Positions 1 through 9,931 of a stretch of DNA of 38,485 nt are shown piece after piece. Under the pieces are notes generated by a model. The model saw only the letters and a program-made list of their open reading frames with translations, had not been told where the DNA came from and did not search any database. The stretch comes from Hyphomicrobiales bacterium (GTDB taxonomy: Bacteria > Pseudomonadota > Alphaproteobacteria > Rhizobiales > Beijerinckiaceae): assembly GCA_027484605.1 (NCBI GenBank), contig JAIXSR010000040.1:1-38485 (forward strand), read 5' to 3'. Each line of letters begins with the position of its first letter. Position 1 is the stretch's first letter. Both the position numbers and the translations under genes were made by a program.

Positions 1-3176
<3,176 letters not shown>

Positions 3177-3614
3177 TGTCTCGCTCCTGGCTCAACATCC
3201 AAAGAAGTGTTCGGTTCTCATCTCGCCGCCATGCCGGCCGGCGCCCTGATTGGTTTTCAGACACACCGAGCCCGTTTTCCGTCAACCGGCTGGGGGGAGA
3301 CCAGACGATCACCGGAAACCGGGCTCGGAGAGTAGGTCAGCAACACTGTCCTATCCGAGCCGCACATAACCAGAAACCACCCCGCCTTACAAGCACTCAT
3401 TAGAAGAATTTTATCCCTTTTGTTGCGAGAAGCCGCCAAAATTGAGCAACAAAATTGCGAAAGCAGTCTGCATGAAACAATATTGCGTCCAAACCCGCCG
3501 CGGCAAGGGGCTGCGTCCTTCGAGCAGCCATGCACCCTGCCGGGCGGATGGCTTGCACCGCCGGCCGAATTGCGCCTTGATGGCGCCAACCCCTCCTCCC
3601 TTTCCGGAACCCCC
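3177..3614. promoter_or_regulatory. Divergent control region between gltB and the threonine aldolase gene
   Basis: 438 bases without a convincing gene. The stretch 3400-3485 is clearly AT-richer than its surroundings. It holds a perfect 9-bp inverted repeat (TTTTGTTGC at 3418-3426, GCAACAAAA at 3446-3454). Rightward there is a possible promoter, TTGCGA (3455-3460)-N17-CAATAT (3478-3483). Leftward there is a possible -10, TAAAAT, at 3413-3408. A 16-bp stem with one mismatch (3266-3281 with 3313-3328) falls in the presumed gltB leader. Open frames cross the region but have no family resemblance or ribosome-binding site. Promoter calls are by eye. Confidence 0.5.
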
Positions 3615-4682
3615 ATGAATTTCGTCAGCGACAATGTTGTCGGCGCCAGCGCCAAGGTTCTCGCCGCCCTCGTGGCCGCCAATGAGGGGCCCGCCGGCTC
3701 CTATGGTGCCGATCCCTGGACCGCCCGCGTCGATGCCCAGCTCGACGCTTTTTTCGGCCGCAAGGTCACGGCCTTCCTCGTCACCACGGGCACGGCCGCC
3801 AATGCGCTGGCTGCCGCCGCGATCTGCCCGCCCTGGGGCTGCCTGCTGACGCATCGCGAGAGCCACGTCATCGACGATGAATGCGGCGCGCCGGAATTCT
3901 TCATGGGCGGTGCCAAGCTGGCGGGCTTGCCCGGCATCGGCGGCAAGCTGACCCCGGCCATCATCGAGGCACATCTGGCCAACGAGCCGGGTGGCACGCG
4001 GCGCCCGCCGATCAAGGCACTGTCCATCGCCCAGGGGACCGAATTCGGATTGATCTACACCCCTGACGAGGTGCGCGCCCTCACTGCCTGCGCCCGCGCC
4101 AACGGCATGCGCACCCATATGGACGGCGCGCGCTTCTCCAATGCGCTTGTGGCTTTGGGCTGCACGCCGGCGGAAATGACCTGGCAGGCCGGGATCGACG
4201 TGCTTTCGCTCGGCGGCACCAAGAATGGCTGTCTGATGGCGGAAGCCGTGGTCTTCTTTGACGAGGCCCTGGCCGAGGAATTCCGTTTCCGCCGCAAACG
4301 CGCGGGGCAGACCCTGTCGAAGCAAAGGCTGATCTCGGCCCAGTTCGAGGCCTTCTTCGACGGAGATCACTGGCGCGACCTCGCTACCCATGCCAATGCC
4401 ATGGCGAAGCGGCTGGCTGACGGCCTTTCCGGCCTTCCCGGCATCCGCCTCGGCTGGGCGGCCCAGATCAACGAGGTTTTCCCGATCGTCAGCGAGGCAC
4501 TCTGGAACCATCTCACGGCTGCCGGCCTGAAATGCGTGGATTGGTCCGATCTCTCCCTGCCGGCGGAAGGTGCCTTGCGCGAGGGCGAGGTGGTGCTGCG
4601 GCTGGTCACCTCCTTCGCCACGCGCGCGGACGATGTCGACGCCCTGATCGCGGCGGCGCGGGGCTACCGGGCTGCAATGTGA
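3615..4682 (+). CDS. ltaE: Low-specificity L-threonine aldolase (PLP-dependent)
   Basis: Fold-type I PLP enzyme expected to cleave L-threonine or allo-threonine to glycine and acetaldehyde in the cytoplasm. 355 residues, the normal family size. The N-terminus MNFVSDNVVGAS matches the family's usual start, so I chose ATG 3615 over the open frame that continues 65 codons upstream. The motif DECGAPEFF follows a conserved HRESH segment. The PLP lysine is Lys203 in SLGGTKNG, and the upstream HMDGARF carries the Asp expected to contact the cofactor nitrogen. The ribosome-binding site is weak (CCGGAA). It is transcribed divergently from gltB and probably driven from the shared control region. A related beta-eliminating lyase specificity cannot be excluded. 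Confidence 0.88.
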   Translation: MNFVSDNVVGASAKVLAALVAANEGPAGSYGADPWTARVDAQLDAFFGRKVTAFLVTTGTAANALAAAAICPPWGCLLTHRESHVIDDECGAPEFFMGGAKLAGLPGIGGKLTPAIIEAHLANEPGGTRRPPIKALSIAQGTEFGLIYTPDEVRALTACARANGMRTHMDGARFSNALVALGCTPAEMTWQAGIDVLSLGGTKNGCLMAEAVVFFDEALAEEFRFRRKRAGQTLSKQRLISAQFEAFFDGDHWRDLATHANAMAKRLADGLSGLPGIRLGWAAQINEVFPIVSEALWNHLTAAGLKCVDWSDLSLPAEGALREGEVVLRLVTSFATRADDVDALIAAARGYRAAM

Positions 4683-4740
4683 TCCAACGCACGGACCTCT
4701 CCATCATTTTGCCCCAAAACCATTGCCTGTTCAGCGAAAC

Positions 4741-4755
4741 TTAATCGCCCGTTAG
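4741..4755 (+). promoter_or_regulatory. CtrA-like box
   Basis: TTAA-N7-TTAG, one base from the alphaproteobacterial CtrA consensus TTAA-N7-TTAA, 56 bases before the start of the exported protein gene at 4811. Such matches occur by chance in a genome, so this is only a candidate. Confidence 0.3.
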
Positions 4756-4810
4756 GCACGATTGCAGGATGGGGCGGCTCGATGCCAAGGCATCAAATGG
4801 AGAGTTCGTG

Positions 4811-5401
4811 ATGGTGATTGCAAAGGCAACGCGCATGGCCGGCCTGGCCGGTCTGCTGGCCGCGATGGCGGGCTTCGCGACGACGGAAGCCTCGGCGCAG
4901 TTTTATCCGCGCCCGTTCTTCTATGGCGGCTACTATTCCGGACCCATCGTGGTGCCGGTCCCCCGGCATCCGGTCGGCGTCTCGGTGGGCGACATTTTCG
5001 AGGATCTGCGCGACCGGGGCTATCGCAGCCTGATCCTGTCCGGGCGCCGTCCGGATGTGCTGGTCGTCGATGCGATCGACCGCAACCGCCAGCCCGTCCG
5101 GCTGATCGTCGATGCCCATGACGGCGAGGTGCTGGAGCGCTTCCAGCGCGATGCCGGCACGCCAGCCCCGCGCGGAACCGCCGCGCTGAACCCCGATCCG
5201 CGTTTCCCGCGTGAAGGCGCCCCGCGCAGCCGCACCGAGCCCCCTTCCGGCCAGGCCGCCAATCCGCTGCCGCCGCGCCGTCCGGACGCCGTGGCGCAAT
5301 TGCCCGGTTCGGGCGCGGCAACCAGCCGCCCGGCACCGGTGGCCCCGGCCCGCGATCCTTCGCTCTGGGCGCCGCAGGGCCCGGCCGCCGGCACGCAGTA
5401 A
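4811..5401 (+). CDS. Exported PepSY-like hypothetical protein
   Basis: 196 residues. A signal peptide covers about residues 1-28 (basic start, hydrophobic core, ASA-Q cleavage site). After an aromatic stretch (FYPRPFFYGGYY) a compact region reads DIFEDLRDRGYRSL, then VLVVDAIDRNRQPVRLIVD and a HDGEVLERF end. This alternation, with an amphipathic helix followed by a two-strand hairpin ending in D-x-x-x-G-E-V, resembles PepSY-type domains; the assignment is by pattern only. The last 70 residues are Pro/Ala/Arg-rich and probably disordered. ATG 4811 is preceded by GGAGAG. A further in-frame ATG at 4769 would spoil the signal peptide. Compare the neighbour at 6202, which carries a similar short motif. 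Confidence 0.7.
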   Translation: MVIAKATRMAGLAGLLAAMAGFATTEASAQFYPRPFFYGGYYSGPIVVPVPRHPVGVSVGDIFEDLRDRGYRSLILSGRRPDVLVVDAIDRNRQPVRLIVDAHDGEVLERFQRDAGTPAPRGTAALNPDPRFPREGAPRSRTEPPSGQAANPLPPRRPDAVAQLPGSGAATSRPAPVAPARDPSLWAPQGPAAGTQ

Positions 5402-5426
5402 GCACCGGCGCGCACAACCGGTCATG

Positions 5427-5452
5427 AAAAAGGGGCGTCGATGACGCCCCTT
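5427..5452. terminator. Bidirectional intrinsic terminator between the 4811 gene and hsp20
   Basis: Perfect 10-bp stem AAGGGGCGTC/GACGCCCCTT (5430-5439 with 5443-5452) with a 3-nt loop. On the minus strand it is followed by TTTTT and so is best suited to end hsp20 transcription. On the plus strand the tail is only CCCCTTTC, a weaker signal for the gene ending at 5401. Confidence 0.85.
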
Positions 5453-5477
5453 CCCCTTTCTCGACACCACGTGGATG

Positions 5478-5936
5478 TCAGGCCGCGAGATGCTCGACGG
5501 TCTGCCCCGCCGGAACCCCGATCGGGATCACGCGCGGCTTCCGGGCTTCCGGCACTTCACGCACCAGATCGACATGGAGCAGCCCGTTTTCCAGCCGGGC
5601 CGAGGTCACGCTCACATAATCGGCGAGCTGGAACCGGCGCTCGAACTGGCGCGAGGCGATGCCCTGGAAGAGATAGGCGCCGTCACGCGCGCTGCCTCCA
5701 GCCTTCTCGCCGCGGATGATCAGCGAATTCGGCTCGGACTCGATCGAGAGATCGGCTTCGGTGAAGCCGGCCACGGCGAGCGAGATGCGATAGGCATTCT
5801 CGCCGGTCTTCTCGATATTGTAGGGCGGGTAGCTGGGCGCGGTTTGCTCGAAGCCGGCAACCTGGTCCATCAGCGAGAACAGCCGGTCGAAACCGACGGT
5901 CGAACGATACAGGGGAGCAAGATCATAGGAACGCAT
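5478..5936 (-). CDS. Small heat-shock protein, Hsp20/IbpA family
   Basis: 152-residue alpha-crystallin-type holdase that binds unfolding proteins in the cytoplasm and hands them to DnaK/ClpB. The N-terminus (MRSYDLAPLYRSTVGFDRLF) and the block PPYNIEKTGENAYRISLAVAGF are typical of the class A rhizobial/IbpA proteins. The crystallin core ends with LENGLLHVDLVREVPEARKP, followed by the short IPIG tail. The start at 5936 is fixed by AAGGAGGATATGCC just upstream, which is also the strand sequestered in the RNA thermometer. An open frame continues upstream through the leader but is not expected to be translated. Regulation looks double: an RpoH-type promoter and a ROSE element, both listed separately. 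A strong terminator follows. Confidence 0.95.
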   Translation of the reverse strand: MRSYDLAPLYRSTVGFDRLFSLMDQVAGFEQTAPSYPPYNIEKTGENAYRISLAVAGFTEADLSIESEPNSLIIRGEKAGGSARDGAYLFQGIASRQFERRFQLADYVSVTSARLENGLLHVDLVREVPEARKPRVIPIGVPAGQTVEHLAA

Positions 5937-6020
5937 GGCATATCCTCCTTGAAGCGACATGCAGTGAAGGTCCGCCCGACGGGCCGGACCGGGGAATGTG
6001 CCGCCGGTTCCGGCCGGCAC
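5937..6020 (-). promoter_or_regulatory. ROSE-type RNA thermometer in the hsp20 leader
   Basis: The leader RNA can fold into a row of hairpins: 6020-5998 (GTGCC/GGCAC and GCCGG/CCGGC arms), 5990-5969 (GGTCCG.../...CGGACC), and a start-proximal hairpin 5962-5938. The last has outer GCAT/ATGC pairs and then the element UCGCU facing AGGA of the Shine-Dalgarno, leaving one unpaired G. That U(U/C)GCU-against-AGGA arrangement with an extra G is the signature of ROSE thermometers, which mask the ribosome-binding site at low temperature and melt on heat shock. Position, size (about 85 nt) and the hsp20 context agree with the family. Folding was done by hand. Confidence 0.88.
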
Positions 6021-6027
6021 AATATCG

Positions 6028-6056
6028 AGGTGGGAACCCGTTTTCCGGATTTCAAG
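6028..6056 (-). promoter_or_regulatory. Heat-shock sigma factor (RpoH-type) promoter for hsp20
   Basis: CTTGAA at 6056-6051 and CCCACCT at 6034-6028, with 18 bases between CTTG and the -10 element. The alphaproteobacterial RpoH consensus is CTTG-N17/18-CYTATNT. The -35 is perfect and the -10 matches at 5 of 7 positions. The predicted start near 6020 gives a leader that coincides with the ROSE hairpins. Confidence 0.65.
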
Positions 6057-6201
6057 AGGCCCGGCACAGGGCGAAAGCAGGCCGTTCGAGGGCCCCGATC
6101 CATGAATGGCGGATGAACCACGCACTCGAACCCGGTTCAGCCCGGCCATGCGAGAAGCGTCGCCATCGGGTGGATCAACAGCCCGGATCGAGGTTTGCTT
6201 C

Positions 6202-6627
6202 ATGCCACGCGCACAGGCACAGGGCGCCGGCTTCCCGGTTTCGGGCAGCGCGGACAGGACGGGATTTTCGCATCGGCTCTGGCCGCGCCACCTGCTGGTC
6301 GGCGTGCTGGTGGCGACGATCCTCGCCGGTTTCGGCCTGATGGCCCTTTCGCGCACCGAGCCCGCAACGGAAGCGCCGGCCGCGCCGGTTTCCTCGCGCC
6401 TGGTCGAGAACCGCACCATGGCCGAACTTGGCAGCCTGCCGGGCTTCCAGCGCCGCGGCAGCAGCGTGGTCGGCGAGGTCTGCACGCGTGACGGGCAGGC
6501 CCTGCGGCTGGTTCTCGATGCCCGCAACCAGGCCCTGATCGGCTTCCGCCTGCTGGAACCCAGCGAAGCCCGCCCCGCCTGCGGCCCCGCTTCCCCCTTG
6601 CCCAACGCCCGGACTCCTGCGAACTAG
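6202..6627 (+). CDS. Membrane-anchored PepSY-like hypothetical protein
   Basis: 141 residues from ATG 6202, preceded by GAGG at a suitable distance; in-frame ATGs at 6148 and 6106 would give longer forms. One hydrophobic segment (about residues 31-49, LLVGVLVATILAGFGLMAL) follows a basic WPRH stretch, so the C-terminal part should be periplasmic. That part reads RTMAELGSLPGFQRRGSS, then VCTRDGQALRLVLDARNQAL and IGFRLLEP. It repeats the layout of the exported protein at 4811 (helix, then a strand with R-L-V/I-L/V-D, then a closing strand), so the two may be distant relatives. The function is unknown. The start lies 146 bases from the hsp20 promoter, which fires the other way. Confidence 0.62.
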   Translation: MPRAQAQGAGFPVSGSADRTGFSHRLWPRHLLVGVLVATILAGFGLMALSRTEPATEAPAAPVSSRLVENRTMAELGSLPGFQRRGSSVVGEVCTRDGQALRLVLDARNQALIGFRLLEPSEARPACGPASPLPNARTPAN

Positions 6628-6724
6628 GGGCAGAACATGCGGATTCGGTGCAGGCGCACCGGCCGGATGTCCCACCGACGAGACACAGGATTGGCCACGC
6701 TGGTGGCTTGAACACGAATGGGCC

Positions 6725-7726
6725 ATGCTTGATTTTCTTGTCCAGCCTCCTGCGGGCGTGCCCTTTCTGGATCGGATCGAGATTGCCCGCCTGAAGGCCG
6801 CTGACGGGATCCGCATCCGCGCGGCCTTCGCGCTGCCCGAGGGCAAGCCGGCAGGCACCGTGGTGCTGCTTCAGGGCCGGGCGGAATACATCGAAAAATA
6901 CGGCGAGGTCTTTTCCGAGCTGCTTGACCGCAATTTCGCCGTGGCGGCGCTCGATTGGCGGGGCCAGGGCGGCTCGCAGAGGCAGGTCGGCAATCCGCGC
7001 AAGGGGCATGTCGAGGATTTTGACGATTACCTCCTCGATCTCGACGCGCTCATGGCGGAGATCCGTCACCGCGACCTGCCGGAGCCTTTCCACCTGCTGG
7101 CCCATTCGACAGGGGGCGCGATTGCGCTTCTGGCCCTCGCGCGCCGTCAGATGCCGTTCACGCGGGCAATCCTGTCCTCGCCGCTCGTGGGCATTGCAGG
7201 CCTGCGCTGGCCCAGTGCCAGCCGCGTGCTTGCCCGGATGCTGGCCAGCCTCGGCCTGTCCACGGCCTTCATCCCCGGTGGCAAGCGGATCACGATCGCC
7301 GATGGCCCGTTCGAGAACAACCCGCTGACGCAGGATCCGGATCGCTTCGCGCGGATGGCCCTGTGGCAGAAGCAGGAGCCCCGGCTCGCCACCGGCGATC
7401 CCACCATCGGCTGGGTGGATGCCGCCTTCGAGGCCATGGCCCGGTTCGAGGATGACCGGTTCGGCCTCGAAAACCGCACGCCCTGCCTGTTCGTGCTGGC
7501 CGGCGCGGATCGCGTCGTCGATACGCGCGCCGCCGCCGCTCTCGCACAGCGCATGCGCGGCACGAGCGCCATCACGATCCTCGGTGCGCGTCACGAGATC
7601 CTGATGGAGCGCGGCCGCATCCGGCAGCAATTCTGGGCGGCGTTCGATGCCTTCTGCCGCGAGCCGACCCTGGCCATGGCCGGGGCGGAACCGCCGTCAG
7701 CGCCCGCCCTGGCCGAGCAGGCCTAA
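6725..7726 (+). CDS. Alpha/beta hydrolase, lysophospholipase/monoglyceride-lipase type
   Basis: 333 residues. Serine hydrolase of the Hydrolase_4 (PldB-like) family, expected to act on lysophospholipids or monoacylglycerols. The triad is visible: Ser128 in the nucleophile elbow AHSTGG, Asp262 in AGADRVVD and His290 in GARHEIL. The oxyanion region is LLQGRAEYIEKYGEV and the DWRGQGGS turn is family-typical. No signal peptide or membrane segment, so probably cytoplasmic. No clear ribosome-binding site precedes ATG 6725. The 3' end overlaps the 3' end of the convergent gene at 7697 by 30 bases, which requires both C-termini to be read from the same DNA. The substrate cannot be decided from sequence. 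Confidence 0.88.
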   Translation: MLDFLVQPPAGVPFLDRIEIARLKAADGIRIRAAFALPEGKPAGTVVLLQGRAEYIEKYGEVFSELLDRNFAVAALDWRGQGGSQRQVGNPRKGHVEDFDDYLLDLDALMAEIRHRDLPEPFHLLAHSTGGAIALLALARRQMPFTRAILSSPLVGIAGLRWPSASRVLARMLASLGLSTAFIPGGKRITIADGPFENNPLTQDPDRFARMALWQKQEPRLATGDPTIGWVDAAFEAMARFEDDRFGLENRTPCLFVLAGADRVVDTRAAAALAQRMRGTSAITILGARHEILMERGRIRQQFWAAFDAFCREPTLAMAGAEPPSAPALAEQA

Positions 7727-8485
7727 CGCCTGGGCGTGAAGTTCCGGATTGGCCGCGGCCACGATGGTCCCGCCATCCATGGCGGGCGCGCCTGTCCAGG
7801 TGGTGATCACACCGCCGGCACCCTCGATGATCGGGATCAGGCCGACAATGTCATGGGCCTTGAGCCCGGCCTCGACCACCAGTTCCACCTGCCCCGAAGC
7901 CAGCATGGCATAGGCATAGCAATCGACCCCGTAGCGCGACATCTTCACCTGCTTCTCCACGCGGGCGAAGGCTTCGGCCTCGACGCCGCGGAACAGGCGC
8001 GGATCGGTGGTCATCAGATGGGCATCGGCCAGGCGGGTCTTGCCCGATGTCATCAGCGTACGCTGCCCCCGGGGGCCCTTGAGCCGGGCCTGGCGGCCAT
8101 CCCCGAAGAAGAGTTCGCCGGTATAGGGCTGGTTCATCACCCCCATCACAGGGTTGCCGCCGCGCATCAGGCCGATCAGCGTACCCCAGACCGGCAGGCC
8201 GCAGATGAAGGCCCGCGTGCCGTCGATCGGATCGACAACCCACTGGTACTCGGCCTCGGGATTGACGTCGTCGAATTCCTCGCCCCGGATCCCGTGCGTG
8301 GGGAATGTCGCATGGATCAGCCGCCGGATAACGGTTTCCGCCGCCCGATCCGCTTCCGTCACCGGATCGAACCCGTCGCTCCCCTTGTCCAGAACGCTGA
8401 GCTCGGTGCGGAAAAACGGCAGGATGGCCTCGCCGGATTGCTGGGCAAGCCGTTCGAGAAAGGCCGAGAGATCGACTGGACGCAT
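7697..8485 (-). CDS. hisN: Inositol-monophosphatase-family phosphatase, HisN-type histidinol phosphatase
   Basis: 262 residues. Mg-dependent sugar-phosphatase fold; this alphaproteobacterial branch is usually assigned to histidinol-phosphate dephosphorylation, the penultimate step of histidine synthesis. Metal ligands are visible: Glu69-Glu70 (GIRGEEFD), Asp85-Pro-Ile-Asp88-Gly-Thr (DPIDGT), and Asp212 in KAHDIVGL, where the more common inositol-type signature has WDxAA. The replacement of W by H is typical of the HisN-like group. ATG 8485 has GAGGA upstream; an open frame continues 42 codons further but has no family similarity. No other his gene is in the window, so the histidine role is inferred from family alone; inositol phosphatase or CysQ-like activity remains possible. 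Confidence 0.85.
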   Translation of the reverse strand: MRPVDLSAFLERLAQQSGEAILPFFRTELSVLDKGSDGFDPVTEADRAAETVIRRLIHATFPTHGIRGEEFDDVNPEAEYQWVVDPIDGTRAFICGLPVWGTLIGLMRGGNPVMGVMNQPYTGELFFGDGRQARLKGPRGQRTLMTSGKTRLADAHLMTTDPRLFRGVEAEAFARVEKQVKMSRYGVDCYAYAMLASGQVELVVEAGLKAHDIVGLIPIIEGAGGVITTWTGAPAMDGGTIVAAANPELHAQALGLLGQGGR

Positions 8486-8646
8486 GAATCCTCGCGCAGG
8501 GGGAAATCGATGATTCTCCTTAGCGGAGCCGGGCGCCGGTGGCCAGAAGCCCCGGCTTTGTGCATCGCGGCCACAGCGCGAATTTCGCCCCTGCGAACAC
8601 TTTCTTAGCAATGGATAAAAAAAAGGGCCCGTCGGTCAGGACAGGC

Positions 8647-8675
8647 CTTGTGTTTTGTGCGCCGCAATATATATT
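8647..8675 (+). promoter_or_regulatory. Promoter of the mmgR small RNA
   Basis: CTTGTG (8647-8652)-N17-TATATT (8670-8675), a good housekeeping-type promoter in an AT-rich patch. It predicts initiation near 8682, exactly at the first base of the first hairpin of the downstream RNA. Confidence 0.65.
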
Positions 8676-8681
8676 CGACTT

Positions 8682-8765
8682 GTCACGACGGTTCGCCCTC
8701 GTGACATGCCCTCCTTGGGCGTTTCCTCCCTAGACTTTCAGGCCGCTTCGTGCGGCCTTTTTTTT
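8682..8765 (+). ncRNA. mmgR: MmgR (alpha-r8 family) trans-acting small RNA
   Basis: About 84 nt, no reading frame. Three hairpins: GTCACGA/TCGTGAC (8682-8688 with 8699-8705), GCCC/GGGC (8708-8720) and the terminator GGCCGC/GCGGCC (8741-8757) followed by eight T. Between hairpins 2 and 3 lies the single-stranded motif UUUCCUCCCU (8722-8731), the ultraconserved element of the alpha-r8 RNAs, complementary to Shine-Dalgarno sequences. In Sinorhizobium meliloti MmgR is an Hfq-bound sRNA that limits polyhydroxybutyrate accumulation and responds to nitrogen. As I recall, it lies there between the same two neighbours seen here (an IMPase-family gene and an N-formylglutamate amidohydrolase near cpdR). 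Motif, size, structure and synteny all agree. Confidence 0.88.
8741..8765 (+). terminator. Rho-independent terminator of mmgR
   Basis: Six-bp GC stem GGCCGC-TTCGT-GCGGCC followed by TTTTTTTT. The strong U-tract also provides the Hfq-binding 3' end expected of a trans-acting sRNA. The upstream flank (8486-8646) holds no recognisable gene. Confidence 0.93.
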
Positions 8766-8861
8766 GGCCGAAACCAGAGATTTCAGCGTATTTTCGCGGG
8801 GCTGCCCAATGCGGATGCCCCGTTCGGATCGTTTCGCCGCCATATCGGGCAGCAAGCGCCC

Positions 8862-9773
8862 TTATTCAGCAGCCTTCTGAGAAAAATGCAAGGCCGTTTT
8901 GCGTGAATCGAATGCCTGGTCCGCGACAAGTTGCATCACGATCCCGCAGAGCGCGGCGGAAAGGCCCTGAAATCCGTCATGAGGCTCCAGATGGGCCTCA
9001 TCCATGTACAACGCGCGGTTCACCTCGATCTGGATCGCGTGCCAGCCGAGGGTCGGGCGGCCGTAATGTTCCGTGATGTAGCCCCCCGCATAGGGCTGGT
9101 TCCGTTCCACCCGGAACCCGGCGCACCGGGCCAGATGCTCGAGATGCTCGACGAGGCCGGAGGCGGCACTGCTGCCGAAACGATCGCCGATGACGAGGTC
9201 CGGCATGCTCCGGTGCGGCCGCGGCAGAGTCTGCGAAGGCATGGAATGCAGGTCAAGCAAGAGCACCATGCCATGATCGCGGTGCCTTTGCGCCAGTTCC
9301 CGGTGCAACCGGAGATGGTAGGGAACGTAATGCGCCGCGATGCGGGACAGGGCCTCCTCGAGCGGCAGCTTTCCGGCATAGATCTCGATCTGGTCGCCGA
9401 TCACGCGGGGAATCGTTCCGAGCCCGCCTGCAACCCGCAGCGAACGGGTATTGGCATCGACCGGCAGGGGCCCGGCGATCAGGCGGGGATCGAGTTCGAG
9501 CGGCTCCCGGTTGAGATCGAGATAGGAGCGCGGCAACGGCGAAGACAGCATCGGCAGGCCTTCGGCGACAAGCGGCCGGAACAGGCTGTCGACATAGAGG
9601 TCGGATGCGCGCCGCAGTGCAGCCCTCGACAATTGGCTGCGGGCCAGGAAATGGGGCGGAAAGGCATCGCCCGAATGCGGAGAATTCAGGAAGAGCGGCG
9701 TATGCCGGTTCTCCTCGCCTTCGAGAAGGAAAGCGGGGACCGAAACAGGATCGAGCGGAATCTGGCCCGCCAT
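8862..9773 (-). CDS. N-formylglutamate amidohydrolase family protein (copy 1)
   Basis: 303 residues. Zinc hydrolase of the HutG/FGase family, which releases formate from N-formyl-L-glutamate, the last step of one histidine-degradation route. Family landmarks are LFLNSPHSGDAFP near the N-terminus, the LLDLHSMPS block carrying a metal-binding Asp/His, PDLVIGDRFG, and GGYITEHYGRP with IQIEVNR. ATG 9773 has AAGGAAGAG at the right distance; an ATG 12 codons upstream would place this box inside the gene. It sits between mmgR and cpdR with no hut genes near, so a true histidine-degradation role is uncertain. A diverged paralogue is at 14733. Confidence 0.87.
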   Translation of the reverse strand: MAGQIPLDPVSVPAFLLEGEENRHTPLFLNSPHSGDAFPPHFLARSQLSRAALRRASDLYVDSLFRPLVAEGLPMLSSPLPRSYLDLNREPLELDPRLIAGPLPVDANTRSLRVAGGLGTIPRVIGDQIEIYAGKLPLEEALSRIAAHYVPYHLRLHRELAQRHRDHGMVLLLDLHSMPSQTLPRPHRSMPDLVIGDRFGSSAASGLVEHLEHLARCAGFRVERNQPYAGGYITEHYGRPTLGWHAIQIEVNRALYMDEAHLEPHDGFQGLSAALCGIVMQLVADQAFDSRKTALHFSQKAAE

Positions 9774-9931
9774 GAAAATCTCTTCCTTGGAGCAGCTTCC
9801 GCGCAACATGACGCGGGCACCGGGGACGGTCTAGCCCCTTTGCGCCGCTTTGCCGGAAAAATATACGCGATGTTTACCCTAACGGCCTAACCCTCGTTGC
9901 CAGTTTGCGCGGCAAGCCCGAAGAGACCGAC

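Noticed and set aside
3423-3445. Sigma-54 promoter for gltB (TGG...GC)
   Set aside because: The GG and GC are 9, not 10, bases apart, and the rest of the TGGCAC-N5-TTGC consensus is missing.
3420-3614. 65-codon N-terminal extension of the threonine aldolase
   Set aside because: No similarity to the family, no signal peptide, and the enzyme's usual N-terminus begins at 3615. The segment overlaps the promoter region.
5937-6605. Upstream in-frame extension of hsp20 (open to 6605)
   Set aside because: It would run through the ROSE hairpins and the RpoH-type promoter; the strong Shine-Dalgarno at 5936 and the family N-terminus fix the start.
8539-8733. 64-codon plus-strand frame between hisN and the amidohydrolase
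   Set aside because: It overlaps the promoter and first two hairpins of mmgR, has no ribosome-binding site, and shows no family resemblance.
9870-9892. CtrA site upstream of cpdR (TTTACCCTAACGGCCTAAC)
   Set aside because: CTAAC half-sites occur but no pair has the N7 spacing of the consensus.
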